From: Deltaproteobacteria bacterium
Lineage (GTDB): Bacteria; Desulfobacterota; Binatia; UBA9968
Length of the DNA stretch: 38,017 nt
Direction of reading: 5' to 3'
NCBI GenBank assembly: GCA_009692615.1
Contig: SHYW01000044.1
Coordinates: 1-38,017, forward strand
Numbering within the stretch: the first letter of the stretch is position 1; each line of letters starts with the position of its first letter. Below are positions 25,078-35,630 of the stretch, in pieces. The notes under the pieces were generated by a model. That model was not told the DNA's origin, made no database searches, and saw only the letters and a list, made by a program, of their open reading frames with translations. The translations under genes and the position numbers were made by a program.

Positions 25078-26961
25078 CTACAACAGCGTCTCGTTGGTAT
25101 CGGCCGGCGCGCTCAGCTCAGGCAGCTCGCTGAGCGTGGTCAACACTTCCTGCGCCAACTTTTCATTCATCGACGGCACTTGCAGCAGCTCCGCCAGAGA
25201 CGCCTGGGCGATTCTTTTGATGCTGCCGAAGGCGCGCAGCAACGCACGCTTGCGCACGCCGCCGATGCCGGGCACGCGATCGAGGGCCGATGCCAGAGTT
25301 TGCTGCGAGCGCAGCTTGCGATGATGCGTAATCGCGAAGCGGTGCGCTTCGTCGCGCACGCGCTGGAGCAGAAACAACGCGTTGGAGTTGCGCTTGAGAA
25401 TCACCGGATTGCTCTGTCCCGGCAGGAACACGCGCTCATCCGAGCGCTCGATCTCGGCGCTGCGCGCGTCCGCTTGCACGCGCATTTTCGCCAGCCCCAC
25501 CGCCTCGACGCCGGCGACGCCGACTTCGCTCATCGCCACCAAGGCCATCGCCAACTGGCCCTTGCCGCCGTCGACGACGATCAAATCCGGCAGGTCCGCT
25601 TCTTCTTTGCCGCGGCTAAAGCGGCGCTTGAGTATTTCCAACATCATGCCGAAATCGTCGCCGCCGGAAGAAGCGTCAATCGTGCGAATGCGAAAATGAC
25701 GAAAGAGATTCTTATCCGCTTCGCCGCCGATAAACGTCACCATGGAACCCACCGCGTGGGCGCCGTGAATCATCGAGATATCGAAACACTCGATGCGCTG
25801 GGGATAATTTTTCAGGCGCAGCTGAGATTGCAGTTCGCGCAACATTTTTTCTCGGGCCTTTTCCTGATCGTGGCGGTCGGCGAAGTTTTGCCGCGCGTTG
25901 GCCACCGCCATCTCGACCAAGCGGCGCTTACCGCCGCGCTGGGGACAGAGGATCGTCAGCGCTTTGCCTTTGCGCTCGCCGAGATATTCTTCGCGCGCGG
26001 CGCGGTCTTCCAATTCCACCGGCAAGAGAATTTCATCCGGGACAAAGCGCAGCCCTTGATAGAACTGAGTCAACAAGGCGGCGAAAATTTCTTCGTCGGG
26101 AAACTCCAAGTCTTCGAATGAATAGGATTGGCTCGCGGTGAGCTTGCCTTGACGCACGAGCAGCACCTGAGCTTCGATGAAGCCGCCTTCACGGTAGAGG
26201 CCGAAAATATCCTGATCGCCGCCCCAATGGGCGACCATGCGTTGTTTTTCCAAAGTCGTTTGCACCGCCTGGATCTGATCGCGAATCCGTGCCGCACTTT
26301 CGAACTCCAGCGCCGCCGATTTTTCTTGCATGCGCTGTTTGAGCTCCTGCACTAGCTCCTGCTGTTTGCCGTCGATAAACAGCATCGCCTGGCGCACGTT
26401 TTCGCGATAAACGTCCTCGGCCACCGGCAGCACGCAAGGCGCCAGGCAGCGTTTGATTTGATACTGCAAGCAAGGGCGGCTGCGGTTACGAAAATTGTGA
26501 TCGGTGCAGTTGCGCAGCAAAAAATGCTTCTCGATGATGTCGATGGTTTCCCTGGCCGCCAGGGCCGAGGAGAACGGCCCGAAGTAACGGTTGCCATCCT
26601 TGACGATCTTGCGCGTGGCGAGAATCCGCGGCCAAGCATGCTGGGTCATGACTTTAATACTCAGATAACTCTTGTCGTCCTTGAGGCGAATGTTGTAGCG
26701 CGGCTTGTACTGCTTGATCAGATTGTTTTCGAGGATCAACGCTTCTTTATCATTGCTCGTCACCAGGGTTTCGATGTCGTCGACGCGGCGCACCAGAAAC
26801 TCGACTTGAGAGCGCTCATCAGAACGGTTGAAATAGGAGCGCACCCGGGTGCGCAAGTCCTTCGCCTTACCGACATAAATCACCTTGCCGGCCTTGTCGC
26901 GCATCAAATAGACGCCCGGCTGGCTCGGCAAGGTAACGAGGTTTTCGTTGGTAGGATTCAT
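25078..26961 (-). CDS. uvrC: UvrC, excinuclease ABC subunit C
   Basis: The 627-residue nuclease makes the two incisions in nucleotide excision repair. It has the GIY-YIG domain (GVYLMRDKAGKVIYVGKA, from residue 16), a UVR helix pair (ALEFESAARIRDQIQAV), the RNase-H-like nuclease domain (IECFDISMIHG; LIVVDGGKGQL), and tandem helix-hairpin-helix motifs near the end (VPGIGGVRKRALLRAF). The ATG at 26961 gives normal family length (600-630); an ATG at 27012 is in frame but adds 17 atypical residues. The ribosome site is weak. comEC follows after 12 bp. uvrB lies 0.7 kb upstream on the same strand, with a small gene on the other strand between them. Confidence 0.96.
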   Translation of the reverse strand: MNPTNENLVTLPSQPGVYLMRDKAGKVIYVGKAKDLRTRVRSYFNRSDERSQVEFLVRRVDDIETLVTSNDKEALILENNLIKQYKPRYNIRLKDDKSYLSIKVMTQHAWPRILATRKIVKDGNRYFGPFSSALAARETIDIIEKHFLLRNCTDHNFRNRSRPCLQYQIKRCLAPCVLPVAEDVYRENVRQAMLFIDGKQQELVQELKQRMQEKSAALEFESAARIRDQIQAVQTTLEKQRMVAHWGGDQDIFGLYREGGFIEAQVLLVRQGKLTASQSYSFEDLEFPDEEIFAALLTQFYQGLRFVPDEILLPVELEDRAAREEYLGERKGKALTILCPQRGGKRRLVEMAVANARQNFADRHDQEKAREKMLRELQSQLRLKNYPQRIECFDISMIHGAHAVGSMVTFIGGEADKNLFRHFRIRTIDASSGGDDFGMMLEILKRRFSRGKEEADLPDLIVVDGGKGQLAMALVAMSEVGVAGVEAVGLAKMRVQADARSAEIERSDERVFLPGQSNPVILKRNSNALFLLQRVRDEAHRFAITHHRKLRSQQTLASALDRVPGIGGVRKRALLRAFGSIKRIAQASLAELLQVPSMNEKLAQEVLTTLSELPELSAPADTNETLL

Positions 26962-27215
26962 GGTGACCGAGGACTCGATCGAACCTATCTCAAGCCCGTA
27001 CGTTCGTGTCAAACCGCAAGCGAGCGGTGGCGGTGTTGAACGCGCTTATTCAACCGCGGATTTCGCCGGCTCAACCAGAAGTCGCCGTTAGTGCCTAGTT
27101 TATCCTTAGGCGCCCTTCATCGCCGACGGCGCCGCTCCTGGCATACTTCTTGAGTCATTTCGGTTACGATTCGCCGCCCGCGGCGAACCGGAACAACTCA
27201 ATTAAGGAGTCGCTT

Positions 27216-27623
27216 ATGTTGGACATAGATCATCTGATGAGTCTTGGCGTTTTCAACCAGCTGATCCCGATTTGGCATGTGTTCTTTTTCATCGCTGGGC
27301 TGCTGCCCTTCCTGTTGTTCAACCGCGTCAAAGTCTGTTTATTGATTACCTATCTGTTCACGTTTTATCTCGGATTTATGGTTCAATGGGGCGACTACAT
27401 CGCCTCCACCGGCTCCATGCAGCCCTTCGTGCTCTACTCCTTCAGTGGTCTAGCCATCGCCGTGTTTTTCGTCGCGACAATTTTCAACGACGCTCCCAAA
27501 CAGCCCAAGGCGAGCTGGATGACCTATCAAAGAATGCGCCGCGCGTCCGAACCTCCCCGCGATCCGCTCGAAGAAGCGATCACGGTAACGGCAACCTCCA
27601 GCGATGGCGGATCTCGGAGCTGA
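27216..27623 (+). CDS. Small membrane protein of unknown function
   Basis: The 135-residue product has about three membrane helices: LIPIWHVFFFIAGLLPFLLF, the following VCLLITYLFTFYLGFMVQW, and FVLYSFSGLAIAVFFVATIF. A hydrophilic C-terminal tail follows. AAGGAG lies six bases before the ATG. No family is recognised. It sits alone on the plus strand between uvrB and uvrC, both on the minus strand, and converges with uvrB 20 bp away. Confidence 0.72.
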   Translation: MLDIDHLMSLGVFNQLIPIWHVFFFIAGLLPFLLFNRVKVCLLITYLFTFYLGFMVQWGDYIASTGSMQPFVLYSFSGLAIAVFFVATIFNDAPKQPKASWMTYQRMRRASEPPRDPLEEAITVTATSSDGGSRS

Positions 27624-27643
27624 GTAGACGGCAAGCGACAAAG

Positions 27644-29683
<2,040 letters not shown>

Positions 29684-29705
29684 GATGCGTGTAAAAAATT
29701 TTATT

Positions 29706-30698
29706 CTAGCGCGCCTGGCCGGCGTAGAGTTTGTCGATGTAGCCGCTTTTATCGATCTCGCTGAGCAAGCGCGCGTCGATAAACTCCGCCGGCTTGAATT
29801 GGCCGAACTTTGGCTGGCTCTCACTCAAGTGATCGAGCACCGCTTGCACGGCGCTCTCCACCGCGAACGGTTTCGCCGGCATCTTGGCGGCGTATTCCCA
29901 AGATTCGAGCAAACCATCGGGGTCTTTAGTGCCGAGAAATTTGCTCAGGATGCGGATGGCCTCTTCCTTGCGGGTTTTGAATAGATGCACGCCGCGAATA
30001 ATCGCCCGCAGCGCCCGCGTCACCAGTTGGGGATTTTTCTGCATCAGCGAACGGCGCGCCGTGATCGTCGAGCCTTGGTATTCCAATTTCAAATCGGTGA
30101 GATCGACCATCAAGTTCATGCCCGCCTTGCGCGCGAATAGCGTCCCCGGCGGCGAAAGAACCGTCGCTGCGACCTTGCCGGTGTTGAGCGCGCTCCACAT
30201 CACGTCGTTGCTGCCCAAAGACAACATCTTCACATCTTTGTCGGCATCCAAACCGATATGTTTCAAAGCGAAGCGCGCGCTTTTCTCGTAGGCATCGCCC
30301 GGCCGTTGGATGCCGACGATCTTGCCGCGTAAATCCTGCGCGCTCTTGATCTCGGGCCGGGCGACGAAGACCATGGTCGCGTAGCGTGAAAACCCGCCGA
30401 GCATGACGATATCGCGATTCTGCGCCGACACCGGGATCATCAAGTAGGCCGACATGATCGTCATATCGACTTCGTTGGCGGCCAGCGCCATGGGCGCGAT
30501 GGAACCGGCGGTGTGAATGATCTCGGCGTTGATTCCCTCTTCTGCGAAGAAGCCCGCCTCTTTCGACACGAACGGCACCGAATGGGCCACTGCCCGGGCG
30601 GCGTAGCCGATGCGCAACCGCTCCGGCTTGCTCTGCGCCAAAGCGTTGGCTGAAAAGAGCAATAAAGTGAAAATGGCAATCGCTGAAGCGAATCGCAC
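29706..30698 (-). CDS. NMT1-like ABC substrate-binding protein (orphan)
   Basis: The 330-residue product has a Sec leader ([22 protein letters not shown]) and an NMT1/SsuA fold: [20 protein letters not shown], then [13 protein letters not shown] and [18 protein letters not shown]. The GTG at 30698 is chosen because GGAGG lies seven bases ahead and gives a standard leader; an ATG at 30743 would add 15 residues upstream of that ribosome site. It is the third NMT1-type orphan in the window. It ends 22 bp before uvrB, so read-through into a repair gene is likely unless an unseen promoter intervenes. Ligand unknown. Confidence 0.85.
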   Translation of the reverse strand: MRFASAIAIFTLLLFSANALAQSKPERLRIGYAARAVAHSVPFVSKEAGFFAEEGINAEIIHTAGSIAPMALAANEVDMTIMSAYLMIPVSAQNRDIVMLGGFSRYATMVFVARPEIKSAQDLRGKIVGIQRPGDAYEKSARFALKHIGLDADKDVKMLSLGSNDVMWSALNTGKVAATVLSPPGTLFARKAGMNLMVDLTDLKLEYQGSTITARRSLMQKNPQLVTRALRAIIRGVHLFKTRKEEAIRILSKFLGTKDPDGLLESWEYAAKMPAKPFAVESAVQAVLDHLSESQPKFGQFKPAEFIDARLLSEIDKSGYIDKLYAGQAR

Positions 30699-30823
30699 GC
30701 TAAAACCTCCGTTTAATATTTTGCAAGCCGCTTGTTGAAGCATAACAAGACAACCTCAGGGGAGCAACGCGAAATATAGTTATGCTGCGCGAAGTTTTAC
30801 TAAGTGACGAACGTGAAGAGGGT

Positions 30824-30899
30824 TTCACCACGGAGAACACAGAGAGCACGGAGGTTAGAAACGAATTTTCTCCGTGTCCTCCGTGCTCTCCGTGGTGAA
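30824..30899. repeat. TTCACCAC-type dispersed hairpin repeat, copy 2
   Basis: An imperfect palindrome runs from TTCACCACGGAGA to TCTCCGTGGTGAA, with iterated CACGGAG words in both arms. It lies in the gap upstream of the NMT1-type gene. It is a CGGAG version of the CGAAG repeat at 6950-7033. Confidence 0.8.
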
Positions 30900-30925
30900 T
30901 AATCCTTTTCCGATTAACTAAATCG

Positions 30926-31195
30926 CTAGCGCGCTTTAATCTTCCAAGCGCGCGCCAGCCATTCCGGACTGACCGTGACCATGCGGCCGGGTTGGCTGAA
31001 CATGACTTTGGCAATTTCCGGTGAGATTTCTTTGCCGAACAAACAGAGTTCGCTGCCTTTGCGGCCGCTGCCGTTGGCCCAAGCGACGAATTCGTCGGGC
31101 GTCGGATTGTGACCGAGCTCGGCGGCGCACAAGCGCACGATGAAGCCGAGCATCATCTTCGATTCATCGCTCTTTCGGTTCGCAACCTCAGCCAT
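30926..31195 (-). CDS. Small hypothetical protein
   Basis: The 89-residue product starts MAEVANRKSDESKMM and contains GFIVRLCAAELGHNPTPDEF and PGRMVTVSPEWLARAWKIKAR. It looks like a compact soluble domain with no leader. I do not recognise the family. Balanced composition and a protein-like amino-acid mix support coding. It is divergent from the UbiD-type gene with 89 bp between starts. Confidence 0.6.
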   Translation of the reverse strand: MAEVANRKSDESKMMLGFIVRLCAAELGHNPTPDEFVAWANGSGRKGSELCLFGKEISPEIAKVMFSQPGRMVTVSPEWLARAWKIKAR

Positions 31196-31284
31196 AGGAC
31201 GAATTTATATTGAATCGTTTCATGCCTTGCAAGACAATCGCAAGTGAGGGATCTTAAGGGCAACTCAATCCATAAGAGGCAAAC

Positions 31285-32694
31285 ATGCTCTACAACGATT
31301 TACGCGGCTGGATGCAAAAGGTCGACGAGTTCGGCGAACTCAAAACCGTCGAAGGTTGCGACTGGAAATATGAGATGGGCGCGGTGACGGAAGTTTACGC
31401 GCGCAATCCGCCCTACTCGGCAATTCTCTTCGACAAAATCAAAGACTACCCCGCCGGCCATCGCGTGCTGGTCGGCGTCCATCATCAATCGCTCAAGCGC
31501 CAATGCCTGACCACCCATCTGCCCCTCGACTACGATCGCAATCAATTCATACAAGCCTGGCGCAAACGTTTGAACAACCCGACTTATATCGCGCCGCGCG
31601 TGGTCGACAGCGGACCGGTGATGGAGAACGTTTACGAAGGCAGCGATATCGATCTCTATAAATTGCCGGTGCCGCACTGGCACGAACAAGACGGCGGCCG
31701 CTACATCGGCACGGCGCATCTGGTGATCACCCGCGACATGGACGAAGGCTGGGTCAACATCGGCTGCTACCGCGTCATGGTGCACGATAAAAATACTTTG
31801 GCGCTCTACATATCCCCCGGCAAACAAGGGCGCATCATCCGGCAGAAATACTTCGACGCCGGCCGTCCTTGCCCGGTGGCGATCAGCTTCGGTGACGATC
31901 CGTTGCTGCTCACCGCCGCGGCGAATAGTTTGCCCTGGGGAAAATCCGAGTACGATTATGCCGGCGGCATTCGCGGCGAAGCGGTCGACGTGATCATAGG
32001 CAAACACACCGGATTGCCGACGCCGGCGTTTTCGGAAATCACCATCGAAGGCGAATGTCTGCCCGATCAGCAACGGCGCGAAGGCCCCTACGGCGAATGG
32101 ACCGGCTACTACGCCAGCGGCGAGCGCACCGAACCGATCATCAAAGTGAAGCGGCTGATGCACAGAACCAACCCGATCCTCACCGGCGCGCCGTCGTCGC
32201 GCCCGCCCGGCGGCTCGGACGACAATCTCGTGCGCTCGGCATTTATCTGGGACCACATGGAAAAAGCCGGCGTGCCGGATATCCGCGGCGTCGCTTGTTT
32301 TCAAGGACGGTTCTTCACCGCCGTGTCGATCAAGCAACGCTATCCCGGCCACGCCAAGCAAGCCGGCATGATCGCCGCCCAATGCGGCGCCGGCGCTTAT
32401 CTTGGCCGCTACATCGTCGTGGTCGACGACGACATCGATCCCTACGACATGAACGACGTGCTCTGGGCCATGTGCACGCGCTCCGATCCGGCCAACGACA
32501 CCGACTTCATCCGCCGCGCCTGGTCCGGCCCCCTCGACCCGGTGATCCCGAAAGATAAAAAAGGCTTCAGCACGCGCGCCGTCATCGACGCGACCCGGCC
32601 GTATGAGTGGATGAAAGATTACCCGATGGCGTCGGGATCGAGCGAGGAGATGAAAGCGCTGGCGGTGAAGAAATACGGAAAGTTCTTTGCGTAA
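31285..32694 (+). CDS. UbiD family decarboxylase
   Basis: The 469-residue enzyme is a UbiD-type, prenyl-FMN-dependent (de)carboxylase. Landmarks are the LPVPHWHEQDGGRYIGTAHL region (about 127-146), the flavin-site stretch WVNIGCYRVMVHDKNTLALY (about 155-174), and EGPYGEWTGYY (from Glu266), which matches the conserved EGPFGE-type catalytic loop. Relatives decarboxylate phenolic, aromatic or unsaturated acids, or run in reverse on phenyl phosphate. No UbiX-type flavin prenyltransferase gene is in the window, so prFMN would come from elsewhere. AGAGG precedes the ATG. It may belong to aromatic metabolism like the 3-15 kb unit, but it is 16 kb away. Confidence 0.92.
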   Translation: MLYNDLRGWMQKVDEFGELKTVEGCDWKYEMGAVTEVYARNPPYSAILFDKIKDYPAGHRVLVGVHHQSLKRQCLTTHLPLDYDRNQFIQAWRKRLNNPTYIAPRVVDSGPVMENVYEGSDIDLYKLPVPHWHEQDGGRYIGTAHLVITRDMDEGWVNIGCYRVMVHDKNTLALYISPGKQGRIIRQKYFDAGRPCPVAISFGDDPLLLTAAANSLPWGKSEYDYAGGIRGEAVDVIIGKHTGLPTPAFSEITIEGECLPDQQRREGPYGEWTGYYASGERTEPIIKVKRLMHRTNPILTGAPSSRPPGGSDDNLVRSAFIWDHMEKAGVPDIRGVACFQGRFFTAVSIKQRYPGHAKQAGMIAAQCGAGAYLGRYIVVVDDDIDPYDMNDVLWAMCTRSDPANDTDFIRRAWSGPLDPVIPKDKKGFSTRAVIDATRPYEWMKDYPMASGSSEEMKALAVKKYGKFFA

Positions 32695-32704
32695 CAGAAC
32701 AAAT

Positions 32705-32794
32705 TTCACCACTAAGGACACGACGCACACGAACACGTAGGGGCAAGGCGTGCCTTGCTCTTCCGATCAAACCCGTCGTGATCTTCGTGGTGAG
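32705..32794. repeat. TTCACCAC-type hairpin repeat, copy 3, with a nested palindrome
   Basis: Outer arms run from TTCACCACTAAGGACACGACG (32705 on) to a complement ending at 32794. In the loop lies a second element, GTAGGGGC plus GCAAGGC-GT-GCCTTGC (32737-32760). So one repeat appears to have inserted into the other. Confidence 0.7.
32737..32760. repeat. GTAGGGGC-type palindrome, copy 2
   Basis: GTAGGGGC is followed by a perfect 7-bp inverted repeat, GCAAGGC / GCCTTGC (32743-32758). It shares its head sequence and layout with the element at 14373-14395 but has a different stem, as expected for compensating changes in a folded repeat. Confidence 0.65.
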
Positions 32795-32833
32795 ATTGGC
32801 TATAATAAGAACGACTCGCGGATCAAGTGCACC

Positions 32834-33073
32834 ATGTCTGAATCGTCGAACCTTCTAATGTTAGAGTTTCTTCACTGGGTCGCTGACCGCCGGCGCACCT
32901 ACGACGAAGCGATGGAGGCGTGGCAGAGTCACTGCCCGCGGCAGACGATTTGGGAAGACGCGATGATCGATGGCCTGATTCAAATTGACAGAAACGAGGG
33001 CGTTCACAATCCCGAAATCGCCCTCACCCATCTTGGCAAAGCGCTCCTTAACGGCAACAACGGTCGACACTGA
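32834..33073 (+). CDS. Small conserved-looking hypothetical protein
   Basis: The 79-residue product begins MSESSNLLMLEFLHWVADRR and contains CPRQTIWEDAMIDGLIQIDR. It looks helical, like a small winged-helix or adaptor-sized domain, but no family is recognised. The start has a poor ribosome site. The frame is open back to 32750, but that part crosses the repeat at 32705-32794. Its TGA overlaps the next gene's ATG (TGATG), which supports real translation. Confidence 0.62.
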   Translation: MSESSNLLMLEFLHWVADRRRTYDEAMEAWQSHCPRQTIWEDAMIDGLIQIDRNEGVHNPEIALTHLGKALLNGNNGRH

Positions 33074-33954
33074 TGCCCCCATCCAACATCCTCTTCGGCG
33101 CCACCTCGATCCTCGGCTACAGCATCGCCCAATTGTATCCCGATACGGTTTTGCCGTTTGTCACGCGGGCCAACCGGGCGAAAGCGATTCGCCGGTGGCC
33201 GGTGTTGAATCTCGAAGATCCGGCGTGGCCGAAAGCGGTGTTCGAAAAATATCATCCGGAGCTGCTGCTCCAGTGCCATGCGGTGTGCGACGTGCCGCGC
33301 TGCGAAGTCGCGCCCGAGTGGGCACGCGAAATTAACATCGTTTACTTGCAGCGGGTGATCGACGCGCTGCCGGAGAAAACTAGACTGGTCTATGTCTCCT
33401 CCGATCATGTCTTCGGCGGCGATGGGATTTATGACGAAGACTCGCCGCCCTGTCCCATCAGCGTTTACGGCCGCACCCGTGTGGAAGCGGAAGAGATGAT
33501 CTTGCAACGCGCCGGCTCCCTAGTGATTCGCGTTGGTTTGCCCATCGGTCCGTCGCCCAACGGCCGCACCGGCCACTGGGATTGGCTGCGCTATCGCATG
33601 GCGCGTAATCTGCCGGTTACCATCGTCTACGACGAATTTCGCTCGGTGGTGTGGGCCGACGATCTCGCCGCCCGGGTCATGCGCTTGGCGCAGAGCGCCG
33701 CCACCGGCGTGCGCCACGTCACCGCTACCCGCGCCGTGTCGCGCGTCGAGTTGGCCGATCATCTGCTCGCCCTGTTCGGTGAAAATGGCAGTTACAAAAG
33801 CGAGAGTCACTACGATCGTTCGGCGCCGCACTTAGGCCGTGTCGAACTGGCAAGCATTTACACCGATGACATGTCGCGTCCGTTGACCAGCGTGCTCGAC
33901 AGCCAGGCGAGATATTGCGAGGAATTCGCCATGATGGAGCAACCGTCGAACTGA
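33073..33954 (+). CDS. RmlD-like SDR-family reductase/epimerase
   Basis: The 293-residue protein is an extended short-chain dehydrogenase like dTDP-4-dehydrorhamnose reductase. It has a nucleotide loop FGATSILGYSIAQ (8-20), a strand YVSSDHVFGGDG (107-118), and an active-site segment VYGRTRVEAEEM. The usual catalytic pair Tyr-xxx-Lys reads Tyr132-xxx-Arg136. That swap is rare and may lower or change activity. No other rhamnose or sugar-nucleotide genes are nearby. It is translationally coupled to the gene before (TGATG). The next gene starts 14 bases after its stop. Confidence 0.82.
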   Translation: MPPSNILFGATSILGYSIAQLYPDTVLPFVTRANRAKAIRRWPVLNLEDPAWPKAVFEKYHPELLLQCHAVCDVPRCEVAPEWAREINIVYLQRVIDALPEKTRLVYVSSDHVFGGDGIYDEDSPPCPISVYGRTRVEAEEMILQRAGSLVIRVGLPIGPSPNGRTGHWDWLRYRMARNLPVTIVYDEFRSVVWADDLAARVMRLAQSAATGVRHVTATRAVSRVELADHLLALFGENGSYKSESHYDRSAPHLGRVELASIYTDDMSRPLTSVLDSQARYCEEFAMMEQPSN

Positions 33955-33967
33955 CTGAGTGAGCGCC

Positions 33968-34645
33968 ATGACTGTCGCCAAAGATGACGAACATTTTCTC
34001 TGCTTGCGGGCGTCGCCCGGCAAGATGGATCAGCTCTGGTCCCAAGGCTGGCGTCACTTCGGTATCATCTTCGTGCGCTACCGCACGTCCACCCACTCGG
34101 AAAAATTATTTAACGTCTTGCCCTTGCGCATCGATCTGGCGCGCTTCGCCTTGAGCCGCAGCCAGAAACGCGTGCTGGCAAAAAATCTCGACACCGACGT
34201 GGTGCTGCGGCCGTCTTTCATCGACGAAGAAAAGTCTGCGCTTTTCGAAAAGCACCGCGTGCGCTTTAACGAGAACGTGCCGACCTCGCTGTTCAACTTT
34301 CTCTCGCCCAATCCCGCCAAAGCTCCCTGTGCCAATCTGGAACTCTGCATTTACCAAGACAGCCAGCTGCTCGGCGTCACCTTTCTCGACATCGGCGAAA
34401 ACGCAACTTCCGCGGTTTACGCGATCTTCGATCCGGCCCAAGCGAAAAGAAGCCTGGGCATTTTGATGATGCTCCATTCGATCCGCCTATCGCGCACCCA
34501 GGGCCGGCGTTACTATTATCCAGGCTACGCCTACCGCGAGCCGTTCACCTACGATTACAAGAAAAAATTCTCCGGCTTGGAATACTTGGATTGGGACGCA
34601 GGCTGGAAAATATATCCCGCCGATGCGGAAGGAGCTGAGCCATGA
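33968..34645 (+). CDS. Ate/Bpt-like aminoacyl-tRNA-protein transferase
   Basis: The product of about 225 residues matches the core of bacterial leucyl/arginyl-tRNA-protein transferases. It has PLRIDLARFALSRSQKRVLAKN (like PVRI...SRSQRRCLKRN), then LGVTFLDIGENATSAVYAIF and DPAQAKRSLGILMMLHSIRL, and ends YYYPGYAYREPFTYDYKKKF. These enzymes attach an amino acid to protein N-termini as a degradation tag (N-end rule). The N-terminal Cys motifs of classic members (CPYLPGR and CxxCxxC-like) are missing: that region reads HSEKLFNVLPL. The ATG at 33968 is preferred to a GTG at 33959. The stop overlaps the VOC gene (ATGA). Target unknown. Confidence 0.78.
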   Translation: MTVAKDDEHFLCLRASPGKMDQLWSQGWRHFGIIFVRYRTSTHSEKLFNVLPLRIDLARFALSRSQKRVLAKNLDTDVVLRPSFIDEEKSALFEKHRVRFNENVPTSLFNFLSPNPAKAPCANLELCIYQDSQLLGVTFLDIGENATSAVYAIFDPAQAKRSLGILMMLHSIRLSRTQGRRYYYPGYAYREPFTYDYKKKFSGLEYLDWDAGWKIYPADAEGAEP

Positions 34646-35094
34646 ACGAAAAAGAAAAGAAGGCACGCGCCCTGGGGATCAATCATGTCGTGCTCGAAGT
34701 CGACGACTTGGACATAGCGTTGGAGTTCTACGGCGCGCTGTTCGAATTTGAATTGCGCGGCAAGAGCGAACACAACGCCTTCATCGATCTCGGCGACCAA
34801 TTTATTCAACTGACGCTCGGCAGAACTCAGGTCGCCGACACCAAGCGCCACTTCGGTTTCGTCGTCGACGATCGCGACGCGGTCAAGCGCGCCATGGAGC
34901 GGCTCGGCGTCAAAAGCGTTAATGACCGCATGAACATCCTCGACCCATGGGGCAATCGCATCGAAATCGTTTCCTACGACGATGTTCAGTTCACCAAGGC
35001 AGCGAACATTCTCAAGGGCATGGGCGTCGGCGCGCTGGCGAAAACCGCCAACGCCATCGACGAGCTTAAAAAGAAAGGCATGGCGCCTGAGTAG
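34642..35094 (+). CDS. VOC family (glyoxalase/dioxygenase fold) protein
   Basis: The 150-residue product is a single VOC module. It has GINHVVLEVDDLDIALEFYG (12-31, His15 as likely metal ligand), FIDLGDQFIQLTLG, RHFGFVVDD, and LDPWGNRIEIVSYDD, where the late Glu is the usual metal ligand. Such proteins are lyases, dioxygenases, epimerases or resistance proteins; the activity cannot be chosen. The C-terminal 35 residues form an extra helical tail. It overlaps the transferase gene by four bases and the next gene by one. Confidence 0.87.
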   Translation: MNEKEKKARALGINHVVLEVDDLDIALEFYGALFEFELRGKSEHNAFIDLGDQFIQLTLGRTQVADTKRHFGFVVDDRDAVKRAMERLGVKSVNDRMNILDPWGNRIEIVSYDDVQFTKAANILKGMGVGALAKTANAIDELKKKGMAPE

Positions 35095-35630
35095 TGCAAT
35101 CAAAGTCTGCTACGCGAATTCACACTGCAACCGCGATTATCCATTGGGGTGAGATCACAACGCCACTGGGGCCGCTGTTCGCCGCCGTCAGCGCCGCCGG
35201 GGTTTGCGCGATAGAATTCGGCCGACGCCAACCGGTATTTTCCACGCTCAAAAAGAACGGCGCGAACTTTGAGAAAAATTCCGCCGCGCTGGCTTCAGTG
35301 ATGGCGCAGCTGCGCGAATACTTCGCCGGCAAACGAAGTCGTTTCGATCTGCCGATCGATCTTTCATCGCTCACACCGTTCCAGCGCCAGGTCTTGGCGG
35401 TCACGCAAAAAATTCCCGCGGGACAAACTTGGAGCTACCAACAAGTCGCAAAAAATATGGCGCGGCCGAAATCGAGCCGGCCCGTGGGCCAAGCGTTGGG
35501 GCACAATCCGATCCCGATCATCATTCCCTGCCACCGCGTCGTCGCTAGCGACGGCACTCTCGGCGGCTACAGCGGCGGATCGGGACTGAAAGCCAAGCGC
35601 TGGTTGTTGCAACACGAAGGCGCGCTTTAG
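35094..35630 (+). CDS. ogt: Methylated-DNA-protein cysteine methyltransferase
   Basis: The 178-residue protein repairs O6-alkylguanine by moving the alkyl group to its own Cys. The active-site motif IPCHRVV is present with Cys146, after the DNA-binding HTH segment FQRQVLAVTQKIPAG and the SRPVGQALGHNP stretch with the Arg-finger context. The N-terminal domain has TPLGPLFAAVSAAGVCAIEF. Length fits Ogt/MGMT. It starts with GTG overlapping the VOC stop (TAGTG). Confidence 0.93.
   Translation: MQSKSATRIHTATAIIHWGEITTPLGPLFAAVSAAGVCAIEFGRRQPVFSTLKKNGANFEKNSAALASVMAQLREYFAGKRSRFDLPIDLSSLTPFQRQVLAVTQKIPAGQTWSYQQVAKNMARPKSSRPVGQALGHNPIPIIIPCHRVVASDGTLGGYSGGSGLKAKRWLLQHEGAL

Noticed and set aside
25015-26121. 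368-residue plus-strand open frame opposite uvrC
   Set aside because: It is antisense to uvrC, His/Gln-rich and without a recognisable domain.
31300-32736. 478-residue minus-strand open frame opposite the UbiD-type gene
   Set aside because: It is antisense to a well-conserved enzyme and has no start context.
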